Below are positions 16,486 through 25,241 of a DNA stretch of 64,000 nt, piece after piece (the first letter of the stretch is position 1; every line of letters starts with the position of its first letter). Under the pieces are notes generated by a model. That model had not been told where the DNA came from, did no database searches, and saw nothing but the letters and a program-made list of their open reading frames with translations. Source of the stretch: Desulfotignum sp. (GTDB lineage Bacteria > Desulfobacterota > Desulfobacteria > Desulfobacterales > Desulfobacteraceae); the NCBI GenBank assembly GCA_011390635.1, contig JAABSA010000003.1, positions 106,479-170,478 on the forward strand. Reading direction: 5' to 3'. Both the position numbers and the translations under genes were made by a program.

Positions 16486-17631
16486 CTACCGCCCCACAAT
16501 GGTGCGGCCGATGATCATTTTTTCGATCTCCTTGGCCCCTTCATAGATCTCCAGCACCTTGGCGGCCCGGTAAAAGCGCTCAATATCATAATCATCAAAA
16601 TACCCGTATCCGCCGTGGAGCTGCAATGCCTCATCCACCACTTCCACGGCAATGCGAGATGCATACAGCTTTGCCATGGCAGTGACATGGGTGTCCGGCG
16701 TACCGTTGTCCAACAGCCAGGCTGCCTTGTACATGATGTTTCTGGCCAGTTCGATCTTCACCGCCATGTCCGCGATCTTGAACTGCACCCCCTGAAAACT
16801 GCCGATGGGTCTGCCAAACTGTTTTCTGCCCTTTACGTGCTTCACCGCCATATCCAGTGCCCCCTGGGCGAGCCCCACCCCATGGGCGGAAACATAGGCC
16901 CGGCTGCGGTCAAAGAATGCCATAAGCTGATGAAACCCGTTGCCGGGCGTGCCGATAAGGTTATCTTCAGGCACCCGGACATTGTTCAGATACACCGCAG
17001 CCGTGTCGGAACACCGCAGCCCCATTTTGCCGTGCATGGGCTCGGCTTTGTAGCCGTTGCGGTCTGTTTCTACGGCAATGATGCTGTGGCGTTTGGACCG
17101 GGACGGGTTGTCCGGATCCGTCAGGCAGAAAATGAGCAGAAAGGATCCTTTGGTGCCGTTTCCGATCATCACCTTGGAGCCGTTGAGCACCCATTCATTG
17201 CCGTCTTTCACTGCAGTGGTGGCTGCCGCAAGGGTATCGGACCCGGCATCCGGTTCGGTAATGGCAAATCCCATGACCCCGTCTCCGTTGAATATGGGGT
17301 CTAAAAACCGTCTGCCCTGTTCATCGGTGCCGAAAAGCAGAAACTCTTCCGCACCGAATGTCAAAGAGCACAACTGCTGGCTGATGCCGGGATCCACCTT
17401 CCACAGTTCTTCGAGCACAATGGCCTGTTCCAGATACCCCAGTCCGGGACCCCCGAATTTTTCCGGGACAAACAGCCCGATAAGACCCAGTTCCTTTGCT
17501 TTTTTCACAATTTTGTCCGGATAGGTTTCTGTCAGGTCAAGTTCACGGCCCACAGGGGCCAGTTCTCCTCTGGCAAATTCCCTGGCTGCTTTTTGAATTG
17601 ATTTCTGCTCTTTTGACAATAAAAAATCCAC
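16486..17631 (-). CDS. Acyl-CoA dehydrogenase
   Basis: FAD-dependent acyl-CoA dehydrogenase, 381 residues, normal family length. Seen: the FAITEPDAGSD substrate/FAD motif, NGSKVMIGNG, RAYVSAHGVGLAQGALD, the FGRPIGSFQGVQF helix and the C-terminal LHGGYGYFDDYDIERFYR with catalytic-loop context. The start is a GTG at 17631 behind GGAGGGGATCA. It follows the carboxyltransferase gene by 108 bases on the same strand, and the iorA promoter lies just past its stop, so these two genes form their own unit. Likely oxidises a short or branched acyl-CoA in the pathway. The electron acceptor (ETF or other) is not encoded here. Confidence 0.95.
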   Translation of the reverse strand: MDFLLSKEQKSIQKAAREFARGELAPVGRELDLTETYPDKIVKKAKELGLIGLFVPEKFGGPGLGYLEQAIVLEELWKVDPGISQQLCSLTFGAEEFLLFGTDEQGRRFLDPIFNGDGVMGFAITEPDAGSDTLAAATTAVKDGNEWVLNGSKVMIGNGTKGSFLLIFCLTDPDNPSRSKRHSIIAVETDRNGYKAEPMHGKMGLRCSDTAAVYLNNVRVPEDNLIGTPGNGFHQLMAFFDRSRAYVSAHGVGLAQGALDMAVKHVKGRKQFGRPIGSFQGVQFKIADMAVKIELARNIMYKAAWLLDNGTPDTHVTAMAKLYASRIAVEVVDEALQLHGGYGYFDDYDIERFYRAAKVLEIYEGAKEIEKMIIGRTIVGR

Positions 17632-17739
17632 TGATCCCCTCCTTGTCCATACCGTTTTTCATATGATTGTCTGTATCGTATCGCTGAACTCCCATATCCT
17701 GCAGGACCTGCATCATTCCATCCATAGCGCCCATGGCCG

Positions 17740-19299
17740 TTACAAGGGGATATTTCCATGCCGCCTGAAAGGTAAGGGACGTTTTTTATTTTTCAGCATG
17801 GCCAGACCCCTGATGATCTGATCCCGGGTGTCAGAGGGTTCAATAATTTTGTCCACCAGCATATTGGAGGCTGCATGAAATGGATTGGAATATCGATAAT
17901 CATATTCCTGAATCTTTTGGTCCTTGAAACTTTTTGGATCATCGGCTTCCTGGATCTCTTTGCGATAGATGATATTAATGGCTGCAGTGGTATCCAGCAC
18001 CACCAGCTGTGCCACGGGCCAGGCCATCATCAGGTCCACCCCCATGCCGGCACAGCACATGGCCATGACCGCACCGCCGTATTCTTTTCGCAGGGCCAGG
18101 GTGATCTTTGGCACGGTGGCTTCAGCATAGGCATACAGCATTTTGGCCCCGTGCCGGATAATGCCGGCATATTCCTGGCCAATCCCGGGAAAATATCCCG
18201 GCACATCCACCAGATTGATCAAGGGAATATTGAAGCAATCACAGAACCTTATGAACCGGGCTGCCTTGTCTGCGGACTGGTAATCCAGGCACCCGGCCAT
18301 GACCTGCGGCTGGTTGGCCACAATGCCCACAGAGCTGCCGTCCATGCGGGCAAATCCGGTGATGATGTTCTGTGCAAATTCCGGTAACACTTCTAAAAAT
18401 GCATGGTTGTCCACAATTTCTTCAATCACCTTGTGCATGTCATAGGCTTTTTTAAAATCTGCAGGCACAATATCGGTAAGTACATTGTTTTTACGCAACG
18501 GGTCATCATCACAGGGAAAATCGGGCGGCCTCTGTTCATGGTTGGCCGGCAGAAAGCTCAACAGATACCGGATGAGGCTGATACTTTGTTCCTCCGTCCG
18601 GGTGACAAAATGGGCCTGGCCTGTAATTTTGCTGTGAACTCCCGTTCCCCCCAATTCTTCAAGGGTGACGGTTTCCCCTGTCACATCATGGATCACCTTG
18701 GGACCGGTGATCACCATCTGGCTCTGCTTTTCAATCATGACGATAAAATCGGTCAGGGCCGGGGAATACACCGACACCCCGGCACACGGCCCCATGATGC
18801 AGGAGATCTGGGGAATCACCCCGGATGCGGCCGTGTTTCTGAAAAACATGCCTGCCACCCCTTTGGAGGCAAAAAAACCTTCGTGGAGCCTCCCGCCGCC
18901 GGAATCAAAAAGCCCCACCACCGGGGCTTTGACTTTCAATGCCTCATCCATGATCCGGCAGATTTTCTGGCCGTGGATGGTGCCCACAGATCCCCCCAGA
19001 ACCGTTACGTCCTGGGCATAGGCAAACACCAGGCGGCTGTCGATATTGCCATATCCAATGACCACACCGTCTCCGGGAACCTTTCGTTTTTCCATACCGA
19101 ATTCCATGCACTGGCTTTCGGCCAGATCATGTAATTCAACAAAACTGCCGGCATCGAACAACATATCCAGGCGCTCTCTGGCGGTAAGTTTTCCGGCAGC
19201 ATGATGACGGGCCACAGCTTTTTCCCCGCCGCCCATCAATGCTTTTTGCTGAAGGTTTTTCAGCCTTTCCCGTTCTTTTTCATGTGTTTTTGCAGTCAT
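17740..19299 (-). CDS. Acyl-CoA carboxylase carboxyltransferase subunit (MmdA/PccB family)
   Basis: Carboxyltransferase of 519 residues in the methylmalonyl-CoA decarboxylase alpha/propionyl-CoA carboxylase beta family. Seen: TARERLDMLFDAGSF, FDSGGGRLHEGF, the oxyanion segment GPCAGVSVYSPAL, INLVDVPGYFPGIGQEYAGIIRHGAKMLYAY and the C-terminal AMCCAGMGVDLMMAWP. The start at MTAKTHEKE follows AAGGATATGTC; an upstream in-frame start has no ribosome site. No biotin carboxylase, biotin carrier or sodium-pump subunit is adjacent, so partners must lie elsewhere. Paired with a methylmalonyl-type mutase it suggests propionyl/methylmalonyl-CoA interconversion, by inference. Confidence 0.92.
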   Translation of the reverse strand: MTAKTHEKERERLKNLQQKALMGGGEKAVARHHAAGKLTARERLDMLFDAGSFVELHDLAESQCMEFGMEKRKVPGDGVVIGYGNIDSRLVFAYAQDVTVLGGSVGTIHGQKICRIMDEALKVKAPVVGLFDSGGGRLHEGFFASKGVAGMFFRNTAASGVIPQISCIMGPCAGVSVYSPALTDFIVMIEKQSQMVITGPKVIHDVTGETVTLEELGGTGVHSKITGQAHFVTRTEEQSISLIRYLLSFLPANHEQRPPDFPCDDDPLRKNNVLTDIVPADFKKAYDMHKVIEEIVDNHAFLEVLPEFAQNIITGFARMDGSSVGIVANQPQVMAGCLDYQSADKAARFIRFCDCFNIPLINLVDVPGYFPGIGQEYAGIIRHGAKMLYAYAEATVPKITLALRKEYGGAVMAMCCAGMGVDLMMAWPVAQLVVLDTTAAINIIYRKEIQEADDPKSFKDQKIQEYDYRYSNPFHAASNMLVDKIIEPSDTRDQIIRGLAMLKNKKRPLPFRRHGNIPL

Positions 19300-19396
19300 G
19301 ACATATCCTTGAAAGATGAAATTCGGGCAACCTGCTGCTGCAACAAGGCCATAAAACAATTCGCTTTACCAATGTTTCATGACAGGCGGCATGATA

Positions 19397-19427
19397 TTGT
19401 GTACTGTATACAATTATCCGGTGTCAA
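19397..19427 (-). promoter_or_regulatory. Promoter with TGTATAC-type operator upstream of carboxyltransferase
   Basis: On the minus strand TTGACA (19427-19422) precedes the near-perfect palindrome TTGTGTACTGTATACAA (19397-19413, one mismatch), with the palindrome centre 17 bases from the -35 end, exactly as at the iorA promoter. A leader of about 100 bases follows before the start codon at 19299. Divergent kinase gene starts at 19580. Confidence 0.72.
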
Positions 19428-19579
19428 GCATATAATGAAAAAACTGCACTATCTGCCATAATGGATGGTGTATTGGAAGGATCTATGTACTGCCCTGAAC
19501 ATCAGTGAGTTTTGTCTGTTTTCCCGGGAAAAAATCTGATACTATCCCCCAGCGCAGATAACTGAAACCGGATTTTTTC

Positions 19580-21415
19580 ATGAAAATAAAAACATCTGAC
19601 CCAGACAGGATCAAACCCGCAAACATGACTGAAAACCACCCCCTGGATGCGCTGTTTACCATGCGCAGCAAACTGCTCAACGGCATACTCATTGCCCTGT
19701 CAATTTTGGGGCTTCCCGCACTGATCATTGCCTGTTTAGAAGCAGTGAAACTGAACCAGATTGCCGGTATCATATTATATGTCGTGGTGTATCTTCTGGT
19801 TGTTACAGCCACCCTGGGGTTTAACCGTCTGCCGTTTGGTTTGCGCACCGGCGTGATGCTGGGAGGCCTGTATGTGATGGCCCTGTTTAATCTGATTCAT
19901 TTTTCTTTTGCAGGGGCCGGCATCACTATTTTTTTAGCGGTCTGTGTGCTGGCAACGGTGCTGCTGGGGATACGCACAGGTTTTGCTGCTGCCGGTCTGT
20001 GCCTTGTTTCCGTGGTGGCGGTCGGTATCTGTTTTGTGGTTCATATTTTGCCCATTACGCCGGGAATGCCGGCCACCACGGATCAACTGATTTCCTGGAT
20101 AACAGCTGCCGGGGTTTTCATCCTCCTGTCCGGCACCCTTATCCTGGGTGCCGGTATGCTGCAGGAACATCTGATCCGCTCTGTTCAAAAAGTGCATCAC
20201 CAGGCTGAAGAACTCAGCCATGCCAATGAACAACTGTCAAAAGAGATCCAGCAGCGGGCGTTGGCCCAAAAAAAACGCAGACAAAGTGAACTTCAGTTCA
20301 GAACCCTGTTTGAAGTGGCCCCTGATGCCATGTATCTTACAGATCTGGAAGGCACTTTTATAGACGGTAACAATGCAGCAGAGACACTGTTGGGCATATC
20401 CCGGGACAGGTTCATCGGAAAAAATTTTGCAGACCTGAACATTCTGCCCCCTGATGAACTGCCAAAGGCCATTAAACTGTTAGAAACCAACCTCCAGGGG
20501 AAAATGACCGGACCGGATGAGGTCACGCTGATCACACAAAACGACAAAAAAATTGTTGTGGAAATCCGCACCTGCCCGTTTCAACTCAACGACCGACCGG
20601 TGATACTGGGAATCGCCCGGGATGTATCAGAGCGCAAGCGCCTGGAAGTCCATTTCAACCAGGCCCGGAAAATGGAATCCGTGGGCAGACTGGCAGGTGG
20701 GGTGGCCCATGATTTCAACAATATGCTCAGCATCATCATTGGCAATGCAGAACTTGCCATGGAGCAGACAGATCCCAATAATTTTCTTCACCATTCGCTC
20801 CAGGAAATACTAAAAGCCGCAGAGCATTCCGCAGATATCACCAGCCAGTTGCTTGCCTTTGCCCGCAAGCAGACCGCTGCCCCTCAGGTGCTTGATCTGA
20901 ACAAAACCATTGAAACCATGCGTAAAGTACTCAGACGGCTCATCGGCGATGATATTGATCTGGTATGGAAACCGGGCCAATGCCTGTGGCCTGTAAAAAT
21001 GGATCCTTCCCAGATCGACCAGATCCTGGCCAATCTATGTGCCAATGCCAGGGAGGCTGTAACAGATGGGGGAAACATCACCATTGAAACAGGTATGATC
21101 TCCTTTGACCAGGCTTACTGCGCCGAACATGCGGATGCCATCCCGGGTGACTTTGTCCTGCTTACCGTCAGTGATACCGGCTGCGGCATGGACAAAGAGG
21201 TCCTGGACAACCTGTTTGAACCGTTTTTTACCACCAGGGGCGTGGGAAAGGGTACAGGCCTTGGCCTTGCCACCGTGTACGGCATCGTCAGACAGAACAA
21301 TGGTTTTATACAGGTTTCCAGCATCCCCAAAAAAGGCACCTCCTTCAGAATATACATTCCCCGGCACCTGTCCCGGGAAGAATTATCAGCCATCCAGGAC
21401 AATCAATCGATCTGA
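19580..21415 (+). CDS. Membrane-bound PAS sensor histidine kinase
   Basis: Histidine kinase of 611 residues. The N-terminal 180 residues contain about five to six hydrophobic membrane segments with almost no periplasmic loops, then a short coiled linker, a PAS domain (about 235-355), a HisKA domain with the phospho-acceptor His in GGVAHDFNNML (about residue 376) and a HATPase domain (NLCANAREAV, DTGCGMDKEV, GTGLGLATVYGIV). There is no receiver domain, and no stand-alone response regulator in the window. The C-terminal half closely resembles that of the hybrid kinase at 25242. Divergent from the carboxyltransferase unit; a role in sensing the pathway substrate or redox state is only a guess. 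Confidence 0.93.
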   Translation: MKIKTSDPDRIKPANMTENHPLDALFTMRSKLLNGILIALSILGLPALIIACLEAVKLNQIAGIILYVVVYLLVVTATLGFNRLPFGLRTGVMLGGLYVMALFNLIHFSFAGAGITIFLAVCVLATVLLGIRTGFAAAGLCLVSVVAVGICFVVHILPITPGMPATTDQLISWITAAGVFILLSGTLILGAGMLQEHLIRSVQKVHHQAEELSHANEQLSKEIQQRALAQKKRRQSELQFRTLFEVAPDAMYLTDLEGTFIDGNNAAETLLGISRDRFIGKNFADLNILPPDELPKAIKLLETNLQGKMTGPDEVTLITQNDKKIVVEIRTCPFQLNDRPVILGIARDVSERKRLEVHFNQARKMESVGRLAGGVAHDFNNMLSIIIGNAELAMEQTDPNNFLHHSLQEILKAAEHSADITSQLLAFARKQTAAPQVLDLNKTIETMRKVLRRLIGDDIDLVWKPGQCLWPVKMDPSQIDQILANLCANAREAVTDGGNITIETGMISFDQAYCAEHADAIPGDFVLLTVSDTGCGMDKEVLDNLFEPFFTTRGVGKGTGLGLATVYGIVRQNNGFIQVSSIPKKGTSFRIYIPRHLSREELSAIQDNQSI

Positions 21416-21437
21416 AAAAAAATTTCACAGACAAAAA

Positions 21438-22667
21438 TTATGCCTCATTATACAGATCTTTCTGATAAAAAAGTGACCCCGTAAACAGGAGTATGGCAGC
21501 ACATAATGCAAACACAGGCAAAATCGCCAATGCCTTGTCAATACCGTAGATATCAGACAGATTTCCTATGACAACCGGTGCAAGGCTTGAACCCAGCAGG
21601 TGCTGTATGATGATACTCAGGCTCAGGGAAACAGCACAAAGCCCCGGGTGCACCACATCCTGGGTCACGGCCACTCCGGAAGGAACAAAGGCCACCGCAG
21701 TGATGCCCACCAAAAACAGCACCATATACTGGCTGGTTCCCTGTAAAAACACAAACGCGACAAAAAGCAGGAATGCTGTAAATACAGAGGACACCGCCGG
21801 AAACAGCATCCGGGCCTTCTTGTTTGTTTTCATCCATGCATCAGCCAGAAATCCGCCCAGAGGGGCACCGATAATGGCAAGCAGCATAATGGAACCAGCC
21901 TTCATGCTTGCCTTGTCCATGGCAAGGTTGTTAAACCGGTGAAAATATGTGGGCAGCCATGTGAGAAGTGCGGTGGTGATAAATACATTCATGGCAAAGG
22001 CCAGGTTGTTGCACAAAAGGGTCTTGTTATGGGTAAACTGCCTGGCCATATCCATGAACTGCATCTTTGTTTCTTTGCCGGTTTTTTCAATTTTTGTCAG
22101 CCTAACGGTTTCATAGTCTGTGACAAAATAAAACAAAATGGCAAGGAACAGTCCGGGAATGGCCACCAGTCCGAATGCATGGCGCCAGCCGAAATGGTGG
22201 GCCACAAATCCGCCGATGCCGATACCCAGAGCGCTGCCCAGGGGGATAGATGCATTCCACAACCCCAGTATCCGTGCCCTTTTTTCCATGGGAAAATTGG
22301 CAGACAACATGGCGGTGCCGCCCGGGGCATACCCTGCTTCTCCAATGCCGATGACGGTTCTGGCCACCAGAAGCTGGGGAAATGTTTTGGTGAATGCACA
22401 AACCAAAGTGGCCATGCTCCAGATTGCCGCCATGATGGAAATACTTTTGGTGCGGCTCCAGCGGTCCACCAGAATGGACACTGGAAATGAAAACCCCAGA
22501 ATCGACCAGTACACAACAGATACAAGCAGTCCGCACTGGGCATCGGTCATGCCCATTTCCTGCTTGAGGAAAGGAAAAAGGGACACGATGACCATGCGGT
22601 CCATGTAATCAAACATATACAGTAAAAACAGCAGCCCAAAAACCCTCCAGGATTGTTTTTTTGTCAT
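21438..22667 (-). CDS. MFS transporter
   Basis: Major facilitator carrier of 409 residues with about twelve hydrophobic segments. Start MTKKQSWRVFGLLFLLYMFDYMDRMV; the DRMV and the ILVDRWSRTKS loop between helices 2 and 3 correspond to the MFS signature of the anion:cation symporter (ACS/phthalate) branch. The ATG at 22667 overlaps the URO-D family stop (ATGA) and follows AAAGGATGCATC; a longer start 21 codons upstream is disfavoured. Its end lies 22 bases from the convergent kinase. Likely imports an organic acid handled with the URO-D family protein. Confidence 0.92.
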   Translation of the reverse strand: MTKKQSWRVFGLLFLLYMFDYMDRMVIVSLFPFLKQEMGMTDAQCGLLVSVVYWSILGFSFPVSILVDRWSRTKSISIMAAIWSMATLVCAFTKTFPQLLVARTVIGIGEAGYAPGGTAMLSANFPMEKRARILGLWNASIPLGSALGIGIGGFVAHHFGWRHAFGLVAIPGLFLAILFYFVTDYETVRLTKIEKTGKETKMQFMDMARQFTHNKTLLCNNLAFAMNVFITTALLTWLPTYFHRFNNLAMDKASMKAGSIMLLAIIGAPLGGFLADAWMKTNKKARMLFPAVSSVFTAFLLFVAFVFLQGTSQYMVLFLVGITAVAFVPSGVAVTQDVVHPGLCAVSLSLSIIIQHLLGSSLAPVVIGNLSDIYGIDKALAILPVFALCAAILLFTGSLFYQKDLYNEA

Positions 22668-23764
22668 GATGCATCCTTTTTTTGTCCATACCAGCCGTGT
22701 CTGCGCACCGCCTGGAACATGGCGATACAATTTTGGGGATCAACCCCGGGATGCAGGGAATTTGAAGAGCAGATAATCAGTCCCCCGCCTGCCCCCCCGT
22801 CTGCAATGGCCTGTATGACCGCGGCCTCGACCTGGGCCGGTGTGCCGGAGGGCAAAAGATCCACGCAGTCAATATTGCCCAGAAGGCAGATTTTATCGCC
22901 ACAGGCTGCTTTCATTTTTTTCAAGTGCATGCCTGCCTGAGGTTCCAGAGGATTGATCCCGTCATAGCCGGTGTCAAGGATGATGTCCATAAGTGGCCAC
23001 AGATTGCCGTCGGAATGCCTGACCACCTTAAGTCCTTTTTTGTGGGCCTTGTCAACGATCTGCCGGTTATAGTGATTGACAAAGGTTTTAAAATGCAGCG
23101 GCGATATCAGCGGCCCTTTGGTGGAAGCGATGTCGTCTTCGACGACCAGCACATCAAGGCCGGCTTCCACCAGAAGATCCAGCTGGGCAAGATTATATGC
23201 CAGCATCATCCGGGCAACTTCATGGACAAATTCAGGATCGGCAACCATGTTCATCATCAGGTTGGTCATGCCCATCAGTCGCCAGGAGCGAACAAAAATT
23301 CCCCGCATGAGCCAGAAGGATGCTTTTGTGCCCTTGAACCTGTCCACTGCCAGGTACAGCAGTCCCAGATCTGCTGCTGTCGGCACAGGCGGGGTGTAGT
23401 TTTTCCATGCATTCCGGGTCTGCACGGGATGCCCCACAGGAACCGGAATTCCATGCTCTGACAATCTGTAGACAACACCAAATCCATCTTTGACATGGTT
23501 TTTATCCACAAATGTTTCATGGCCGGTTTCAAAGGTTGTAATCCCGTCAATGTCATAGTGTTCATGGATCAGAAAAAGGGTGTCCACCAGCTTGAGCTTG
23601 TCATGGTCATCCATGCGCCTGAAATCTTTTGGCTCAGGCAGGCCCCCGGTAAGATGCTGCCCAATGCCGATAATGGGGGCCTCGTTTATGCCGTGGATAT
23701 ACAGCGGGACACAATCAGGCTGTTTCATTTCAAGGGCGGTGATAATGCGTTGTCTGCCATTCAC
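22664..23764 (-). CDS. Uroporphyrinogen decarboxylase (URO-D) family protein
   Basis: TIM-barrel protein of 366 residues in the URO-D superfamily, which in anaerobes includes corrinoid-methyl transferases (MtaA, MtbA type) as well as heme decarboxylases. Seen: NGRQRIITALEMKQPDCVPLY, the HSDGNLWPLMD and GNIDC segments and a CSSNSLHPGV end. The conserved His and two Cys could form a zinc site as in methylcobamide:CoM methyltransferases, but the exact HxC motif is absent. It starts with GTG behind AAGGAGCAATATACC and is coupled to the MFS gene. No corrinoid protein is adjacent. Function is unassigned beyond family. Confidence 0.85.
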   Translation of the reverse strand: MNGRQRIITALEMKQPDCVPLYIHGINEAPIIGIGQHLTGGLPEPKDFRRMDDHDKLKLVDTLFLIHEHYDIDGITTFETGHETFVDKNHVKDGFGVVYRLSEHGIPVPVGHPVQTRNAWKNYTPPVPTAADLGLLYLAVDRFKGTKASFWLMRGIFVRSWRLMGMTNLMMNMVADPEFVHEVARMMLAYNLAQLDLLVEAGLDVLVVEDDIASTKGPLISPLHFKTFVNHYNRQIVDKAHKKGLKVVRHSDGNLWPLMDIILDTGYDGINPLEPQAGMHLKKMKAACGDKICLLGNIDCVDLLPSGTPAQVEAAVIQAIADGGAGGGLIICSSNSLHPGVDPQNCIAMFQAVRRHGWYGQKKDAS

Positions 23765-23893
23765 GGTATATTGCTCCTTTTATTTTTCACTGATGCCGGA
23801 AAGCATCCAGTATATGAAATTCATTTTTCGAGCACCGTTCTAAAATTTGGTATATATGCCCGGACCTCAATTTGTCAACATCTTAATGTTAAT

Positions 23894-23956
23894 GGTGTCA
23901 GAGGTTTACTTTTTTACCTTTTTTGAAAAATAGCAAAAAAGTAAACTTATGACACC
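23894..23956. repeat. REP-like inverted repeat, copy 1 (paired arms)
   Basis: Left arm 23894-23918 (GGTGTCA then TTTACTTTTTT) and right arm 23933-23956 (AAAAAAGTAAA then TGACACC) pair over 18 bases with a small internal mismatch loop. It lies in the divergent gap between the URO-D gene and the binding protein. Single-arm relatives occur at 27558 and 33123. Confidence 0.65.
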
Positions 23957-24056
23957 GCTGTTTCGCTATTTGGCCTTGACTTTGCCGCAGACAAGCATAT
24001 ATCAATAGGCAGGGCAAACATCCATCAACCTTGGCTATTGTGAGAGGAACGCTTTC

Positions 24057-25226
24057 ATGGGAGTAAACGCTAAATGGGTCATCGGATTTGTCTGTTTTTT
24101 TCTCATCACCGGCAATGTTTGCAGGGCACAGGATGTTTCAAAGCCCATTGTCATCGGCGCCACCGTATCCAGGCAGGGAAAATTCCAGGAACCGTCCCGG
24201 ATGATCCAGACAGCCTATGAATTCTGGGTAGATAGCATCAATCAAAAAGGCGGACTTCTGGGACGACAGGTGAGACTTGTTCTGTATGACGACAAAAGCC
24301 AGCCCCATCTGGCCCGGGCACTGTATCAAGAACTGATCGAACAGGACCGTGTGGACCTGGTTTTTTCGCCTTACAGTACCCCTTTGACCCTGGCAGCATC
24401 TGACATCAGCGAACAGCATGAGATGGTGATGCTGGCCTGCGCCGCAGCGGCCCGGGAACCCTGGCAGAGGGGATTCCGCTATTTGTTCGGGCTGTATGCA
24501 CCGGCTGACCGGCAGTTTATCGGGCTGCTGGACATGATGGCCAAGGCCAATCATAAGACCCTGTCCCTGCTCTATGATGCCACATCTGCGTTCAACCACG
24601 ATGTGGTACAAGGGGTAAAGGAGTGGGCCAGGACATTTAAAATCGATATCGTGCTGGAACAGGGCTACCAGGACGGGAAAAAGGAACTGCCTGATCTGGT
24701 GACAAAGGTGATATCCAAACATGCCGCCGGACTGATCCTTTCCGCCTATACCCCGGATTGTTATGCACTGCTGGACCTGCTGGGAAAAAAACAGTACCGG
24801 CCGCCAGTACTGGCCATGCCCATTGCACCGGTACATCCGGATTTCCACAAGAACGCCGGGAAAATGGCAGACCTTGTATTCAGCACATCCCAATGGGAAC
24901 CCGACGACCGGATACCATTTCCGGGCACCCGGCGGTTTGTTGAAGACTTCACCCGGTTTGCGGGACATATGCCCTCGTTTCATGCGGTTTCCGCCTTTTC
25001 CGCCTGTCAGCTTTATGAACAGGCCGTCGTGCAGACCGAATCCCTGGACAACAAAAAACTGCGGGACCATATTGCCGCTTTAGATACGGTGACCCTCATT
25101 GGCCGGTTCAAGGTAGACTCCACCGGCAAACAGGTGGGCCATAATTCATTTATCATCCAGTGGCAGAACGGGGAAAAACAGATTGTCTGGCCCCGGAAAA
25201 TGCAGACTGCCAAACCGGTTTTATAA
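24057..25226 (+). CDS. Periplasmic substrate-binding protein (Peripla_BP_6, Leu/Ile/Val type)
   Basis: Secreted binding protein of 389 residues, with a signal peptide (hydrophobic core in the first 24 residues, cleavage after about NVCRA). The mature part shows the type I periplasmic fold start PIVIGATVSRQGKFQEPSRM, WVDSINQKGGLLGRQVRLV and DDKSQPHLARALYQELI typical of branched-chain amino acid/amide binding proteins. No permease or ATPase gene accompanies it; instead a hybrid histidine kinase starts 15 bases after its stop. It therefore probably presents a ligand to that kinase rather than to an importer. Confidence 0.92.
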   Translation: MGVNAKWVIGFVCFFLITGNVCRAQDVSKPIVIGATVSRQGKFQEPSRMIQTAYEFWVDSINQKGGLLGRQVRLVLYDDKSQPHLARALYQELIEQDRVDLVFSPYSTPLTLAASDISEQHEMVMLACAAAAREPWQRGFRYLFGLYAPADRQFIGLLDMMAKANHKTLSLLYDATSAFNHDVVQGVKEWARTFKIDIVLEQGYQDGKKELPDLVTKVISKHAAGLILSAYTPDCYALLDLLGKKQYRPPVLAMPIAPVHPDFHKNAGKMADLVFSTSQWEPDDRIPFPGTRRFVEDFTRFAGHMPSFHAVSAFSACQLYEQAVVQTESLDNKKLRDHIAALDTVTLIGRFKVDSTGKQVGHNSFIIQWQNGEKQIVWPRKMQTAKPVL

Positions 25227-25241
25227 TCTTCAGGGCTTCCC

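Noticed and set aside
17543..17734. Small Met-rich frame before the acyl-CoA dehydrogenase
   Set aside because: It overlaps the dehydrogenase start in another phase, has no ribosome site, and its residues resemble no family; the GTG at 17631 with GGAGGGGATCA explains the region.
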